From CAZUGA01 sp964619885 (GTDB lineage: Bacteria > Pseudomonadota > Gammaproteobacteria > Methylococcales > UBA1147), in NCBI GenBank assembly GCA_964619885.1, contig CAZUGA010000030.1, positions 1 through 55,697 on the forward strand: DNA of 55,697 nt, in the 5' to 3' direction. Of this stretch, positions 33,857 to 43,549 are shown in pieces. The notes beneath the pieces were generated by a model. The model ran no database searches and was not told where the DNA came from. It saw nothing but the letters and a program-made list of their open reading frames with translations. The translations under genes and the position numbers were made by a program. The first letter of the stretch is position 1; the number at the start of each line of letters is the position of its first letter.

Positions 33857-34471
33857 TCAAATAGAAGCATCCGATCTTGCCGGGTTATCGCGTTGTCCGA
33901 CTAGGTTTAGATCTAGCGCCTGTAATAATTCATCTATATCTATGGGTTTGGATAAACAATATTCGGCGCCGGCTTCTACAATATTCTGTGTGTTTTCAGG
34001 GCTGGCGAAACCGCTCATTGCTACAACTCGGATATTTTTAGTTTCAGGGTCGTCTTTCAATTTACGGCAAACGTCAAAGCCATCCATGCCAGCCATCATC
34101 AAATCCAACAGTACGATATGCGGCCGGAAATTTGGAATGAGCTGGCCCGCGCTGAATCCGTCAAAGGCCATTTCCGTGATAATAGAATCTTTAAAATCCA
34201 GGAAATGTTCGGTCAAGTAGCGACAAAATTGCTGGTCATCATCGACGATTAGGATTCGGGTTCGGGCGTCTTGCCGGTCTTGCAGCGTTAAATCCTGCTG
34301 ATGGGCAAATTTTTTCACTTCGGGTACCAAGAATCTTCGATGCCCGCCTGGAGTCAATTCCGCTTTCAGCAGCCCTTTTTTGGCCCACTCGCGAACCGTT
34401 ATAGGCGACACCATGAATAAGTCCGCAACTTCATTCGGTGTGTAGTACGTTTTATCTGGAATTTTTCGCAT
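33857..34471 (-). CDS. MerR/excisionase-type HTH fused to a receiver domain
   Basis: A 204-residue response regulator with an unusual order: a DNA-binding domain first, then a receiver. Residues 1-60 form a MerR-like winged helix (YYTPNEVADLFMVSPITVRE, then AELTPGGHRRFLVPEV, the wing motif with GGHRRF). Residues about 70-190 form a receiver with acidic pocket VDDD, phospho-acceptor Asp in HIVLLDLMMAGMDGFDV, and Lys in SKPIDIDE. Unlike OmpR or NarL regulators, the output domain is N-terminal and of the BldC/excisionase class. It is encoded upstream of the orphan hybrid kinase on the same strand, suggesting a phosphorelay; this is inference. The ATG start fits the family. Confidence 0.9.
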   Translation of the reverse strand: MRKIPDKTYYTPNEVADLFMVSPITVREWAKKGLLKAELTPGGHRRFLVPEVKKFAHQQDLTLQDRQDARTRILIVDDDQQFCRYLTEHFLDFKDSIITEMAFDGFSAGQLIPNFRPHIVLLDLMMAGMDGFDVCRKLKDDPETKNIRVVAMSGFASPENTQNIVEAGAEYCLSKPIDIDELLQALDLNLVGQRDNPARSDASI

Positions 34472-35142
34472 TTTTATCTCTATTAACGTTGTCTACGATA
34501 TTTGGATATTGTATTTGTATTTTTATTTGGGATTTGAATGACGACTCTCTATAGAGCCTTGGTTACCATAAAAAATCTCTTTTTATTTACCTTAAGGCTG
34601 ATCCAGGCGACACTCAAGAATCAGAGTCTTATGCTAACCGTTCACCTTAGGCCAGTAAACGTCGTTAACATCGAATTCACCGAAAACGTCACAATTTTTA
34701 ACATGGGCAGGGCTTTGTCAATAATTTGCCTAGTATAGTTCCCCATTGTTAATTGAATCTGAACCGATGAGGTTAATTGATTGGTGCAAGGTTTTTGCGA
34801 ATGGTTTGTTAAATTTCAATTATTTGCCAATTACTAATATTTTTGAGATCTTGAGTTGATTGGTCGAACTGGCTGCGTTGGGAAAGAATCATCTCTAAGG
34901 GACCAGTTTCTCGTCTATACATAAACTAAGATATCTGCCTGGCTTAGGAAACGAAATCACTTCACCGCGGTAAGGATCGGTTTTTCTTTTCACTTTTTAT
35001 TGCGCTATTAGCGTATACAGACAAGTTAAATCCTGCTTCATTTTTCGGCTAAACCCAACCTGTCAATTTGTCTTAGTTTGCTGTTGCATCGAATCCCGGA
35101 AAAGGGTACCTTAAGCCAAAAACAAATGGGAGAGGGGGACTG
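34472..35142. other. Intergenic region upstream of the nuo operon
   Basis: A 671-base AT-rich divergent region. A 66-codon frame at 34538-34738 has no recognisable product or ribosome site. The stretch should carry the promoters of the HTH-receiver gene (left) and of nuoA (right). No convincing -35/-10 pair or regulator site was identified. Confidence 0.4.
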
Positions 35143-35553
35143 TTGAAGCCTGAAGTTGTTCATGTCGAAACGCTGTGGCCGTTGGTGATTTATGCCACTG
35201 CGGTCGTTGTCGTCGTGGCGGGCATGTTAATTGGGTCCTACCTGGTAGGGCACAAAGGACGTGACCGCGGATTACCCTTCGAGTCGGGCATCGTTCCCGT
35301 TGGAACTTCTCACCTACATTACACGGTTCCGTTTTACCTGATCGCAATCTTTTTTGTCATCTTCGATCTGGAAGCAATTTTCTTGTTTGCCTGGGCAATC
35401 GCATTTCGTGAAGCAGGCTGGGCGGGTTACGTCGAAGTATTAATTTTCATTAGTGTGCTGGTTGTGGCTTTGGTTTACCTCTGGCGAATTGGTGCGCTGG
35501 ACTGGCGGACCGAGCGCCAGAAACATCAAGCAGCTCGGGTCAGGAGAACATAG
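35143..35553 (+). CDS. nuoA: NADH-quinone oxidoreductase subunit A
   Basis: Membrane subunit of respiratory complex I with three helices. Conserved GLPFESGIVPVGTSHLHYTV forms the quinone-cavity loop (the family usually has PYESG), and the acidic FDLEAIFLFAWAIAF motif is intact. Length 136 residues against about 147 in E. coli. The start is a TTG at 35143, 4-5 nt after a GGGAGAGGGGG stretch; no ATG or GTG lies between. A 6-codon frame starting at ATG 35126 ends in a TGA that overlaps this TTG. First gene of the operon; nuoB follows with no gap. Confidence 0.92.
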   Translation: MKPEVVHVETLWPLVIYATAVVVVVAGMLIGSYLVGHKGRDRGLPFESGIVPVGTSHLHYTVPFYLIAIFFVIFDLEAIFLFAWAIAFREAGWAGYVEVLIFISVLVVALVYLWRIGALDWRTERQKHQAARVRRT

Positions 35554-36198
35554 ATGCGTTGGAATATAACCAAAGCCGACGCGGATGCCGCGCCGAGTCC
35601 TGGTAGTCAAACTTACGAAGAGGCCGTTCAGAAGAATTTCTTTTTGACCCGGCTTGAAGATATGGTTGCTTGGGGCCGATCAAATTCGGTGTGGCCGTTC
35701 AATTTCGGTTTATCGTGTTGCTATGTAGAAATGGCGACGGCTTTTACCAGCCGCCATGATATCGCCCGTTTTGGTTCCGAAGTGATTCGGGCCACCCCGC
35801 GCCAAGCGGATTTAATCGTCATTTCCGGCACCGTATTTCGTAAAATGGCACCGGTCGTTCAACATTTATACGAACAACTGATGGAGCCAAGATGGGTTAT
35901 ATCGATGGGATCATGCGCTAATTCGGGCGGGATGTACGATATATATAGCGTGGTTCAAGGGGTCGATAAATTTTTGCCTGTGGATGTTTATGTGCCAGGT
36001 TGCCCGCCCAGACCTGAAGCGTTGTTACAAGGCCTGACAATGTTGCAAGAATCGATTGGGAACGAGAAACGTCCGTTGAGCTGGGTTGTTGGATCGCAAG
36101 ACGTGGTTGCGGCCCCCAAATCCAGTCAACGTGATTTGAAGCGATCTGAACGTTCCAAAGCAACAAAACTAAGGGATCCATTTCATGGCCAGCGGTGA
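35554..36198 (+). CDS. nuoB: NADH-quinone oxidoreductase subunit B
   Basis: Peripheral subunit carrying iron-sulfur cluster N2, which hands electrons to quinone. The four ligands are visible in GLSCCYVEM (adjacent Cys pair), MGSCANSGG and VPGCPPRPEA. 214 residues, with a basic, poorly conserved tail after about residue 175. Starts directly after the nuoA stop. Confidence 0.96.
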   Translation: MRWNITKADADAAPSPGSQTYEEAVQKNFFLTRLEDMVAWGRSNSVWPFNFGLSCCYVEMATAFTSRHDIARFGSEVIRATPRQADLIVISGTVFRKMAPVVQHLYEQLMEPRWVISMGSCANSGGMYDIYSVVQGVDKFLPVDVYVPGCPPRPEALLQGLTMLQESIGNEKRPLSWVVGSQDVVAAPKSSQRDLKRSERSKATKLRDPFHGQR

Positions 36199-36265
36199 AT
36201 TATGTATAAAAGTACCGCTCAAGGGATGGTCCTGATGTCAGTCGTCGTACTTTAAGATTAATCAG

Positions 36266-38035
36266 ATGGTTACCGCTACTGCAACTATGCAAGGGTCTGA
36301 ATCGACGGTTGATGTGCTATTCAGAAACTTCGGTAGTGAGTCCTTTGTGGTACAGCGGACCATTGATCAGATACCTACGTTATGGGTATCTAGAGACAAA
36401 CTACGCGAGGTGCTGGCGTTCCTTAAAGGTACGATCGATCGGCCTTACGCGTTTCTGTTCGATTTGACCGGTGTCGATGAACGTTCGCGGCAGCATCGAA
36501 GCGGTTTGCCGGATGCCGATTTCACGGTGATCTACCACTTGATGTCTTATGGGCGTAACGAAGACATTAGGCTCAAAGTCGCGTTAGCGGAAGCTGATCT
36601 ATCGGTTCCGACAATTATTCCTCTATGGCCTATGGCCAATTGGTACGAGCGTGAAGTATGGGACATGTTCGGAATTGGTTTTGACGGTCATCCCAATCTA
36701 CGTCGAATTTTGCTCCCGCCTACTTGGGAAGGCCACCCGCTGAGGAAAGACCATCCGGCGCGTGCAACAGAACTCGAACCCTACAGTCTCCCGAAGGAAA
36801 CTTTCGATTACGAACAGGAAGCACTGCGCTTCGTGCCCGAGGAATGGGGTATGCAACGGCAGGGTGAAAATTCCGATTTTATGTTTTTGAACCTGGGACC
36901 AAACCATCCCAGTGTACACGGTGTTTTTCGCATCGCCCTGCAGTTGGACGGCGAAGAATTGGTCGATGCGGTTCCGGATATTGGATATCACCATCGCGGC
37001 GCCGAGAAAATGGGTGAACGGCAATCCTGGCATACTTATATACCTTATACTGACCGCATCGATTATTTGGGCGGGTCGATGAATAATCTTCCCTACGTAC
37101 TCGCGGTCGAAAAAATGTTGGGAATTGAAGTGCCGCCGCGCGCGCAGACTATTCGGGTCATGTTTGCCGAGTTCTACCGGATTTGTAGCCACCTGTTGTT
37201 TTACGGGACCTTCGCGCAAGATGTTGGGCAGTTGTCTCCAATCTTTTATATGTTTGTCGATCGGGAAAAACTATTCGATATTATTGAGTCGATATGCGGC
37301 GCACGAATGCATTCAAGCTATTTCCGCATCGGCGGCGTAGCGATGGATTTACCGGACGGATCGATAGAGCGGATTCGGGAATTCATCGAGTATATGCCGG
37401 CGCGGATGGCGGAATACGACAAAATGGTGATGGCCAATGGCATCCTGAAAGAGCGTACCCAGGGTGTTGGCATTTATTCAACAGAAGAGGGGATTGAGTG
37501 GGGTGTGACCGGCGCTGGATTACGGGCAACCGGCTTTGAATGGGATTATCGTAAAGCGCGGCCTTATTCTGGCTATGAAAATTTTGATTTTGATATTCCG
37601 ACCACGCAAAATGGCGACTGCTATGATCGATGCGCCATTCGCGTCGAAGAAATTCGGCAAAGTCTCAGGATTATCGAGCAATGTTTGAACAAAATGCCGA
37701 GCGGACCTTATAAAGCGGATCATCCACAAGCCACACCGCCGACCAAAGATCGGACCATGCACGATATCGAAACACTAATCCAGCATTTCTTGAGCGTGAG
37801 TTGGGGCCCGGTGGTCGAACCGAACGAAGTCAGCGTGTGCATTGAAGCGACCAAAGGGTTGAACAGTTACTATCTGACAAGTGATGGAGGAACGATGTCT
37901 TACCGGACAAGGATTCGGACGCCTTCTTTTCCTCATTTGCAGATGATTCCTTTGATCTCCAATGGGTTGATGATCGGTGATCTGATCCCGATTGTGGCAA
38001 GTATTGATTTTGTAATGGCGGATGTTGACCGATGA
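36266..38035 (+). CDS. nuoCD: NADH-quinone oxidoreductase fused subunit C/D
   Basis: A fusion of the 30-kDa (NuoC, about 1-175) and 49-kDa (NuoD, about 195-589) subunits, the arrangement found in enterobacteria and other gammaproteobacteria. NuoC motifs: DLTGVDE and WYEREVWDMFGIGFDGHPNL. NuoD motifs: NLGPNHPSVHGVFRIALQLD, which lines the quinone site, and DIGYHHRGAEKMGERQSWHT. NuoD ends with VMADVDR. The 67-bp spacer from nuoB contains a 17-codon frame (36202-36255). It overlaps nuoE by 4 bp. Confidence 0.96.
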   Translation: MVTATATMQGSESTVDVLFRNFGSESFVVQRTIDQIPTLWVSRDKLREVLAFLKGTIDRPYAFLFDLTGVDERSRQHRSGLPDADFTVIYHLMSYGRNEDIRLKVALAEADLSVPTIIPLWPMANWYEREVWDMFGIGFDGHPNLRRILLPPTWEGHPLRKDHPARATELEPYSLPKETFDYEQEALRFVPEEWGMQRQGENSDFMFLNLGPNHPSVHGVFRIALQLDGEELVDAVPDIGYHHRGAEKMGERQSWHTYIPYTDRIDYLGGSMNNLPYVLAVEKMLGIEVPPRAQTIRVMFAEFYRICSHLLFYGTFAQDVGQLSPIFYMFVDREKLFDIIESICGARMHSSYFRIGGVAMDLPDGSIERIREFIEYMPARMAEYDKMVMANGILKERTQGVGIYSTEEGIEWGVTGAGLRATGFEWDYRKARPYSGYENFDFDIPTTQNGDCYDRCAIRVEEIRQSLRIIEQCLNKMPSGPYKADHPQATPPTKDRTMHDIETLIQHFLSVSWGPVVEPNEVSVCIEATKGLNSYYLTSDGGTMSYRTRIRTPSFPHLQMIPLISNGLMIGDLIPIVASIDFVMADVDR

Positions 38036-38535
38036 CTATCCAATCAGTTCAGATTCAAGCAGATGCTCCATTGACCGAGGCCGAATTAAAAGAAATTGCG
38101 ACTGAAGCGGGGCATTACCCGGAGAAATCGGGCGCATCAATCGAAGCCTTGAAGATCGTGCAACAATACCGAGGCTGGGTGTCGGATCAATGCTTGAAGC
38201 TGGTTGCGGAACAGTTGGATATGTCACCCGATGAGCTCGATCAGGTCGCCACTTTCTATAATTTGATATTCCGACGACCAGTGGGTAAAAAGGTCATTCT
38301 TTGTTGCGACAGCGTAAGTTGCTGGATGATGGGCAGCGATAGTGTGCAGCAGCGCATCTCCGATTGGTTGGGTGTTAAACCGGGTGAGACTTCGGAAAAT
38401 GGTGAATATACATTGTTGCCAATAGTATGCCTGGGGGCCTGCGACCACGCACCCGTCATCATGGTGGAAGATAGGCTTTACCACGATGTCCGTCCAGAAA
38501 AGCTGGATAAACTATTTGAGAATGGCAATTTGTGA
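38032..38535 (+). CDS. nuoE: NADH-quinone oxidoreductase subunit E
   Basis: Peripheral-arm subunit with 2Fe-2S cluster N1a. The thioredoxin-like domain shows the ligands in CCDSVSCWMMGSD and CLGACDHAPVIMV. 167 residues, equal to the E. coli protein. Start overlaps the nuoCD stop (ATGA). A 71-bp gap follows before nuoF, the longest in the operon, without a hairpin. Confidence 0.95.
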   Translation: MTIQSVQIQADAPLTEAELKEIATEAGHYPEKSGASIEALKIVQQYRGWVSDQCLKLVAEQLDMSPDELDQVATFYNLIFRRPVGKKVILCCDSVSCWMMGSDSVQQRISDWLGVKPGETSENGEYTLLPIVCLGACDHAPVIMVEDRLYHDVRPEKLDKLFENGNL

Positions 38536-38606
38536 TTGATCATTGGCTTTGTGGCAGAAAACGTAAAATACAATAGGTTGTCCGGCACCTTATAAAAACA
38601 TATAAA

Positions 38607-39884
38607 ATGGAAACTCCGCTTACTAAAAACCTACAACCCGACCGAGAATACGCGACCCTAGCCGATTATAAAAGTACTGGCGGCTATGAGGGTTTACGCA
38701 AGGCGGTCACCGCAATGTCCGCTATGGATCTTCAGCAACTGGTTAAAGATTCCGAGTTACGTGGGCGCGGAGGTGCCGGATTTCCAACGGGGGTGAAATG
38801 GAGTTTCGTTCCCATGGGTGACAAAGCGAAAGGCGAAAAGTACTTTGTCATTAATGCCGATGAAATGGAACCGGGGACTTTTAAAGATCGGGTATTGATG
38901 GAAAGGGATCCTCACCAGTTGGTCGAAGGGACGATTTTGAGCGCTTATGCGATTGAAGCGACCGCGGCGTATATTTTCCTGCGTGGTGAATATCATTTGT
39001 CCGCCGAACGACTAAATCAAGCGATCTCAGAGGCCTATGAGCAAGGTTTTTTGGGCAAAAATATTCTGGGTTCCGAATATAGTTTGGATTTGTATTTACA
39101 TACCAGTGCAGGGCGTTACATCTGCGGCGAGGAAACCGCGTTGTTAAACTCGCTGGAAGGTAAGCGCGCCAATCCGCGCGCCAAACCGCCGTTTCCGCAA
39201 ATCAGTGGGCTATGGGGTAAACCGACGGTAGTCAACAATGTAGAGACCGCTTGTAATATTCCGCACATCGTTCATTACGGCAAAGAATGGTATATGGACC
39301 TGGGGCGCGGTAAAGATCACGGGACCAAATTATTTGGTGTTAGCGGCCGGGTTAAAAATCCTGGTGTCTGGGAACTGCCCATGGGTACACCGATACGTGA
39401 GATTCTGGAACAGCACGCCGGGGGTATGCAAGACGGTTATGGGTTGCGAGGATTCTTGCCCGGTGGTGCATCCACCGATTTCATGCTGCCAGAACATTTG
39501 GATGTATTGATGGATTATGAGGCAATCGCTGAGGTCGGTAGCCGTATGGGAACAGGGACCATGATTATTCTCGACGACCAAACATGCCCGGTGAAAATGG
39601 TGTTGAATTTACAACAGTTTTTCTCTAGAGAATCCTGCGGTTGGTGTACACCATGCCGCGATGGCTTACCCTGGGTGGTTGCGATTTTGGAGGATTTGAT
39701 CAATGGTAAAGGGCATATAGATGACTTGGCGCTGTTGCAACGGCAGACTAAATTGTTGGGTCCGGGTGCGACTTTCTGTGCGCTTGCGCCAGGTGCTATG
39801 GAGCCATTGCAAAGTGCGCTGAAATATTTCCGGGCGGATTTTGAAAAATATTTGAAGCAGCCGTTATCGGCGGAGGCGGTTTAA
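38607..39884 (+). CDS. nuoF: NADH-quinone oxidoreductase subunit F
   Basis: NADH-binding subunit with FMN and 4Fe-4S cluster N3. It has GRGGAGFPTGVKWSF (NADH/FMN fold), ADEMEPGTFKDR, GRYICGEETALLNSLEG, and the cluster ligands in ESCGWCTPCRDGLPW plus a distal Cys in FCALAPGAMEPLQS. 425 residues. ADEMEPG rather than ADEGEPG is the enterobacterial-type variant. Its TAA stop shares its last A with the nuoG ATG. Confidence 0.96.
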   Translation: METPLTKNLQPDREYATLADYKSTGGYEGLRKAVTAMSAMDLQQLVKDSELRGRGGAGFPTGVKWSFVPMGDKAKGEKYFVINADEMEPGTFKDRVLMERDPHQLVEGTILSAYAIEATAAYIFLRGEYHLSAERLNQAISEAYEQGFLGKNILGSEYSLDLYLHTSAGRYICGEETALLNSLEGKRANPRAKPPFPQISGLWGKPTVVNNVETACNIPHIVHYGKEWYMDLGRGKDHGTKLFGVSGRVKNPGVWELPMGTPIREILEQHAGGMQDGYGLRGFLPGGASTDFMLPEHLDVLMDYEAIAEVGSRMGTGTMIILDDQTCPVKMVLNLQQFFSRESCGWCTPCRDGLPWVVAILEDLINGKGHIDDLALLQRQTKLLGPGATFCALAPGAMEPLQSALKYFRADFEKYLKQPLSAEAV

Positions 39885-42571
39885 TGGTCACTATAGAAAT
39901 AGACGGCCAAAACTACGAGGTTGACCCGGAGGAAAATCTACTCCAAGCCTGTTTGTCTAAGGGTTTGGATCTGCCCTATTTTTGTTGGCATCCGGCTATG
40001 GGTTCGGTGGGTGCTTGCCGGCAATGCGCGGTTATTCAATATTCTGGACCGGAGGATAAAACCGGCCGATTGGTTGTCGGGTGTATGACGCCAGTCACAG
40101 AGGGTATGCGGGTCTCGCTGGATAATCCCGAAGCGAGCCAGTTCCGCGCAGACATTATAGAATTGTTGATGACCAATCACCCGCATGATTGTCCGGTCTG
40201 TGAAGAAGGTGGGCAGTGTCATTTGCAGGATATGACGGTGATGACCGGGCATACGGCACGCAGCTATCGGGGATTAAAAAGAACCCACACCAATCAATAC
40301 CTGGGACCTTTTATCAGCCATGAAATGAACCGTTGCATCGCGTGTTACCGCTGTGTCCGTTTTTATCAGGATTATGCGGGCGGACGCGATTTAGGGGTAT
40401 TCTCTGCGCACAACCACGTTTATTTCGGACGCTCGGAAGAGGGCGTGTTGGAGAATGAATTTAGTGGCAATTTGGTGGAGGTTTGCCCCACTGGGGTATT
40501 CACTGATAAACCTTATAGTCAAAATTACAGTCGTAAATGGGATATGCAGACTGCGCCCTCTGTCTGCGTACATTGTTCGGTGGGCTGCAATATAAGCCCG
40601 GGCGAACGTTACGGAAAGTTGCGCAATGTTGTCAATCGGTACCACGGGGAAATAAATCGCTATTTTCTATGCGACCGTGGCCGCTTCGGCTATGGTTTTG
40701 TGAATGCGGAATCACGCGTACAGGAGCCGATTTTAAATGATGCCGAGGTGGACAACGAGTCTTCAGTGATAGCGCATCTTCGTGGGTTGTTGGAAAATCC
40801 GGAAAAAATAGTTTGCGTTGGCTCGCCGCGGGCCTCGTTGGAATCAAATTTTGCGCTCAAACAGTTGGCTGGCGAGCAGCGGTTTTTTGCCGGATTCTCG
40901 GATACAGAACATGCGCTCGTGAACACTACACTGGATATTTTGACCGGTACTTCGGCAAGTATTCCAACGCTGACTGAGGTGGAAGATGCCGATGCCATTT
41001 TTGTATTGGGTGAGGATATAACCAATACAGCGCCAAGGCTTGCGCTATCGGTACGTCAGGCATTGCGCAACAAAGGATTCGAGATGGCAGCCGAAGCCCA
41101 TATACCCAAATGGCAGGACGCCGCGGTGAGGGAATTGGTGCAGCGGGAGCGGAATCCGTTGTTTATCGCCAGCTGTGGCAGCACAGCGCTGGATGCGGTT
41201 GCCGAAGGCATTTACCGCGGGACACCACAGGACATTGCCAGACTAGGGTTTGCGGTTGCAGCGGAATTGAATGCATCGGCGCCTTCAGTTTCGGGGCTCA
41301 GCGACGAACAGCAAGGCCAAGCTAAATTGATCGCGACAGCGCTGAAATCTGCGCAGCGTCCGTTGATCATATCCGGAACCGGGGCTAGTGACAAATCGTT
41401 ATTGGAGGCAGCTTCCAATATTGTCAAGTCGCTTGCTTGCGATGGTAAAAGCCTGTTGCTGGTGACGCCAGAATGCAATTCTATGGGATTGGCGATGATG
41501 GGCGGAAATAATCTGTCCGAGGCCAAACAAGTTTTGCGATCGGACGCCGCGGATACTTTGGTTATTCTTGAGAACGATCTGTACCAGCGAGGTCCTGCAA
41601 AGTTTATCGATGAACTGCTGCAATGTGCTAAACATATCGTCGTTATCGATCATAACCATAATGAAACGACCAAACGTGCCGAATTACTTTTGCCGGCAGC
41701 GACCTTCGCAGAAACCGAAGGTACGCTGGTCAATCTCGAAGGCCGGGCGCAAAGATTTTTTCAAATATATATTTCCACGCCAAGTGTAAGAGAGGCATGG
41801 CAATGGTTGAAAGATGCCGGGGCGGGTAATTGGGCGAATGCTGATCAAGTGACCGCGGCTTGCGCCGAAAGTATCGCTTGTTTCACCAAGATCGTAGACG
41901 CTGCGCCTAGCGCTGAATATCGTGTTTCAGGTATGAAGATTCCGCGCCAACCGTCCCGTTACAGTGGGCGAACTGCGATGCGTGCCAATATCTCTGTCAG
42001 TGAGACCAAACAGCCGATTGACTCGGATTCTGCTCTAGCGTATTCGATGGAGGGTGCTGGCGGACAACAACCGCCCCCTGCACTCAATCCAGGGGTGTGG
42101 GCGCCGGCTTGGAATTCGAATCAGGCGGTTAATAAATTTCAGGAGGAGATAGGCGGACACCTCAGGGGCGGAGATCCAGGTATTAGAATCATCGAATCGA
42201 AGCCCAAAGAACAATGGTTTTCGACTGTTCCAAAAGCTTTCGAGGCGAAAAACGGTCGTTGGATGATCGTTCCGCGGCAGCATATATTCGGTAGTGATGA
42301 GCTGAGCCGAATATCACCACCCGTCGCCGAGCGGGTTCCGCCTTTTTATATTTCTTTGAACCCTCAAGATGCAGCCAAATTGGGGATAAAAACTGGCGAC
42401 CGGGTAATTGTGTCTAATGCCGACGATGCAGATGACCAACAGATAGTTGAAGCTCAAGAGGACGATGGACTATTAGCGGGTAGCGCAGGCATACCGTGCG
42501 GCCTGAACAAGCTAAGGGGGCTGCAATGGTTTGCCAGCGTGGAACTCAAAAAATTCCAGGAGGAAACCTAA
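39884..42571 (+). CDS. nuoG: NADH-quinone oxidoreductase subunit G
   Basis: Large peripheral subunit, 895 residues. The ferredoxin-like N-terminus holds cluster N1b (FCWHPAMGSVGACRQC). Then come N5 (HPHDCPVCEEGGQC) and N4 (NRCIACYRC with a distal Cys in VCPTG). The extra cluster N7 is built by CVHCSVGC and a Cys 27 residues later (FLCDRG). N7 is kept by E. coli-type enzymes and absent from many others. A long molybdopterin-oxidoreductase-like domain without cofactor function follows. The stop is followed 1 nt later by a 7-codon minicistron leading into nuoH. Confidence 0.95.
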   Translation: MVTIEIDGQNYEVDPEENLLQACLSKGLDLPYFCWHPAMGSVGACRQCAVIQYSGPEDKTGRLVVGCMTPVTEGMRVSLDNPEASQFRADIIELLMTNHPHDCPVCEEGGQCHLQDMTVMTGHTARSYRGLKRTHTNQYLGPFISHEMNRCIACYRCVRFYQDYAGGRDLGVFSAHNHVYFGRSEEGVLENEFSGNLVEVCPTGVFTDKPYSQNYSRKWDMQTAPSVCVHCSVGCNISPGERYGKLRNVVNRYHGEINRYFLCDRGRFGYGFVNAESRVQEPILNDAEVDNESSVIAHLRGLLENPEKIVCVGSPRASLESNFALKQLAGEQRFFAGFSDTEHALVNTTLDILTGTSASIPTLTEVEDADAIFVLGEDITNTAPRLALSVRQALRNKGFEMAAEAHIPKWQDAAVRELVQRERNPLFIASCGSTALDAVAEGIYRGTPQDIARLGFAVAAELNASAPSVSGLSDEQQGQAKLIATALKSAQRPLIISGTGASDKSLLEAASNIVKSLACDGKSLLLVTPECNSMGLAMMGGNNLSEAKQVLRSDAADTLVILENDLYQRGPAKFIDELLQCAKHIVVIDHNHNETTKRAELLLPAATFAETEGTLVNLEGRAQRFFQIYISTPSVREAWQWLKDAGAGNWANADQVTAACAESIACFTKIVDAAPSAEYRVSGMKIPRQPSRYSGRTAMRANISVSETKQPIDSDSALAYSMEGAGGQQPPPALNPGVWAPAWNSNQAVNKFQEEIGGHLRGGDPGIRIIESKPKEQWFSTVPKAFEAKNGRWMIVPRQHIFGSDELSRISPPVAERVPPFYISLNPQDAAKLGIKTGDRVIVSNADDADDQQIVEAQEDDGLLAGSAGIPCGLNKLRGLQWFASVELKKFQEET

Positions 42572-42572
42572 T

Positions 42573-42596
42573 ATGAACGGCGGTGCCGATTCATGA
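42573..42596 (+). other. Seven-codon minicistron joining nuoG to nuoH
   Basis: ATG at 42573 lies 9 nt after a perfect AGGAGG (42558-42563), encodes MNGGADS and ends in a TGA at 42594-42596. That TGA overlaps the nuoH ATG at 42593 as ATGA. The strong ribosome site at this junction points at the minicistron, not at nuoH, which has no good site of its own. The pattern suggests reinitiation coupling. Confidence 0.5.
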
Positions 42597-43549
42597 CCGA
42601 CGGCATAGGGTCCATGTTGGACGTCTTTGGGATTTTGGTTACGGTCATCTTCGTTGCTGCCATGTTGGTATGGGTCGAGCGGCGATTAATCGGTATTTGG
42701 CAAGATCGATTGGGTCCAAATCGCGTCGGACCCTTCGGGTTACTCCAGGTGGCTGCCGATATGATCAAAATTTTTGTCAAAGAGGATTGGACTCCGCCAT
42801 TTGCCGACAAACCGGTTTTTATCATTGCGCCCGCGGTCATCATGGTGACTGTTTTGATTAGTTTTGCAGTGATTCCGTTTGCGCCGAACATAGGTATCAT
42901 AGACCTCAATATTGGTTTGCTGTTTATTCTGGCATTCACATCACTTTCGGTATACAGCGCGGTTCTTGCCGGGTATGCCTCGCATAATAAATACGCGTTG
43001 ATAGGCAGCTTGAGGGCCGCTGCTCAGACTGTGAGTTACGAGGTATTCATGGGTATGTCGTTGATGGGCGTAGTGATGTTGACCGGTTCGTTCAATCTTC
43101 GTGATATTGTTGAAGCGCAGCGTGATGGATGGTTTTGTATTTCACAATTTTTGGGTTTGATGGTGTTTTTGGTCGCATCTGTTGCCGAGATGCACCGATC
43201 TCCGTTTGATCTACCCGAAGCCGAGCACGAGATTGTTGCCGGTTTTCATACCGAATATTCGGGTATCAAGTTCGGAATGTTTTTTGTCGGGGAATATCTG
43301 GCCATTGTTTTGAGTTCCGCCTTGGTTGTGGTTTTGTTTTTCGGGGGATGGCTCGGACCGGTGCTGCCGCCTTTAGTTTGGTTTATGTTGAAAACGTCAT
43401 TTTTTATTTGCGCATTTATTTTATTGCGGGCGGCATTGCCTCGGCCACGCTACGATCAATTAATGGCCTTTGGCTGGAAAGTGATGTTGCCAATCACGTT
43501 GCTGAATCTTGTAGTGACTGGTGGCATTGCATTGTGGATGGGGGTTTGA
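42593..43549 (+). CDS. nuoH: NADH-quinone oxidoreductase subunit H
   Basis: Eight-helix membrane subunit forming the quinone chamber with NuoB and NuoD. WVERRLIGIWQDRLGPNRVG and AEHEIVAGFHTEYSGIKFGM are the family signatures; the Glu/Arg residues of the first proton path are present. 318 residues. The ATG overlaps the stop of a 7-codon frame. A short frame of 23 codons fills the gap to nuoI. Confidence 0.95.
   Translation: MTDGIGSMLDVFGILVTVIFVAAMLVWVERRLIGIWQDRLGPNRVGPFGLLQVAADMIKIFVKEDWTPPFADKPVFIIAPAVIMVTVLISFAVIPFAPNIGIIDLNIGLLFILAFTSLSVYSAVLAGYASHNKYALIGSLRAAAQTVSYEVFMGMSLMGVVMLTGSFNLRDIVEAQRDGWFCISQFLGLMVFLVASVAEMHRSPFDLPEAEHEIVAGFHTEYSGIKFGMFFVGEYLAIVLSSALVVVLFFGGWLGPVLPPLVWFMLKTSFFICAFILLRAALPRPRYDQLMAFGWKVMLPITLLNLVVTGGIALWMGV

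Noticed and set aside
34538..34738. 66-residue open frame upstream of nuo
   Set aside because: No ribosome site or recognisable domain; AT-rich divergent promoter region.
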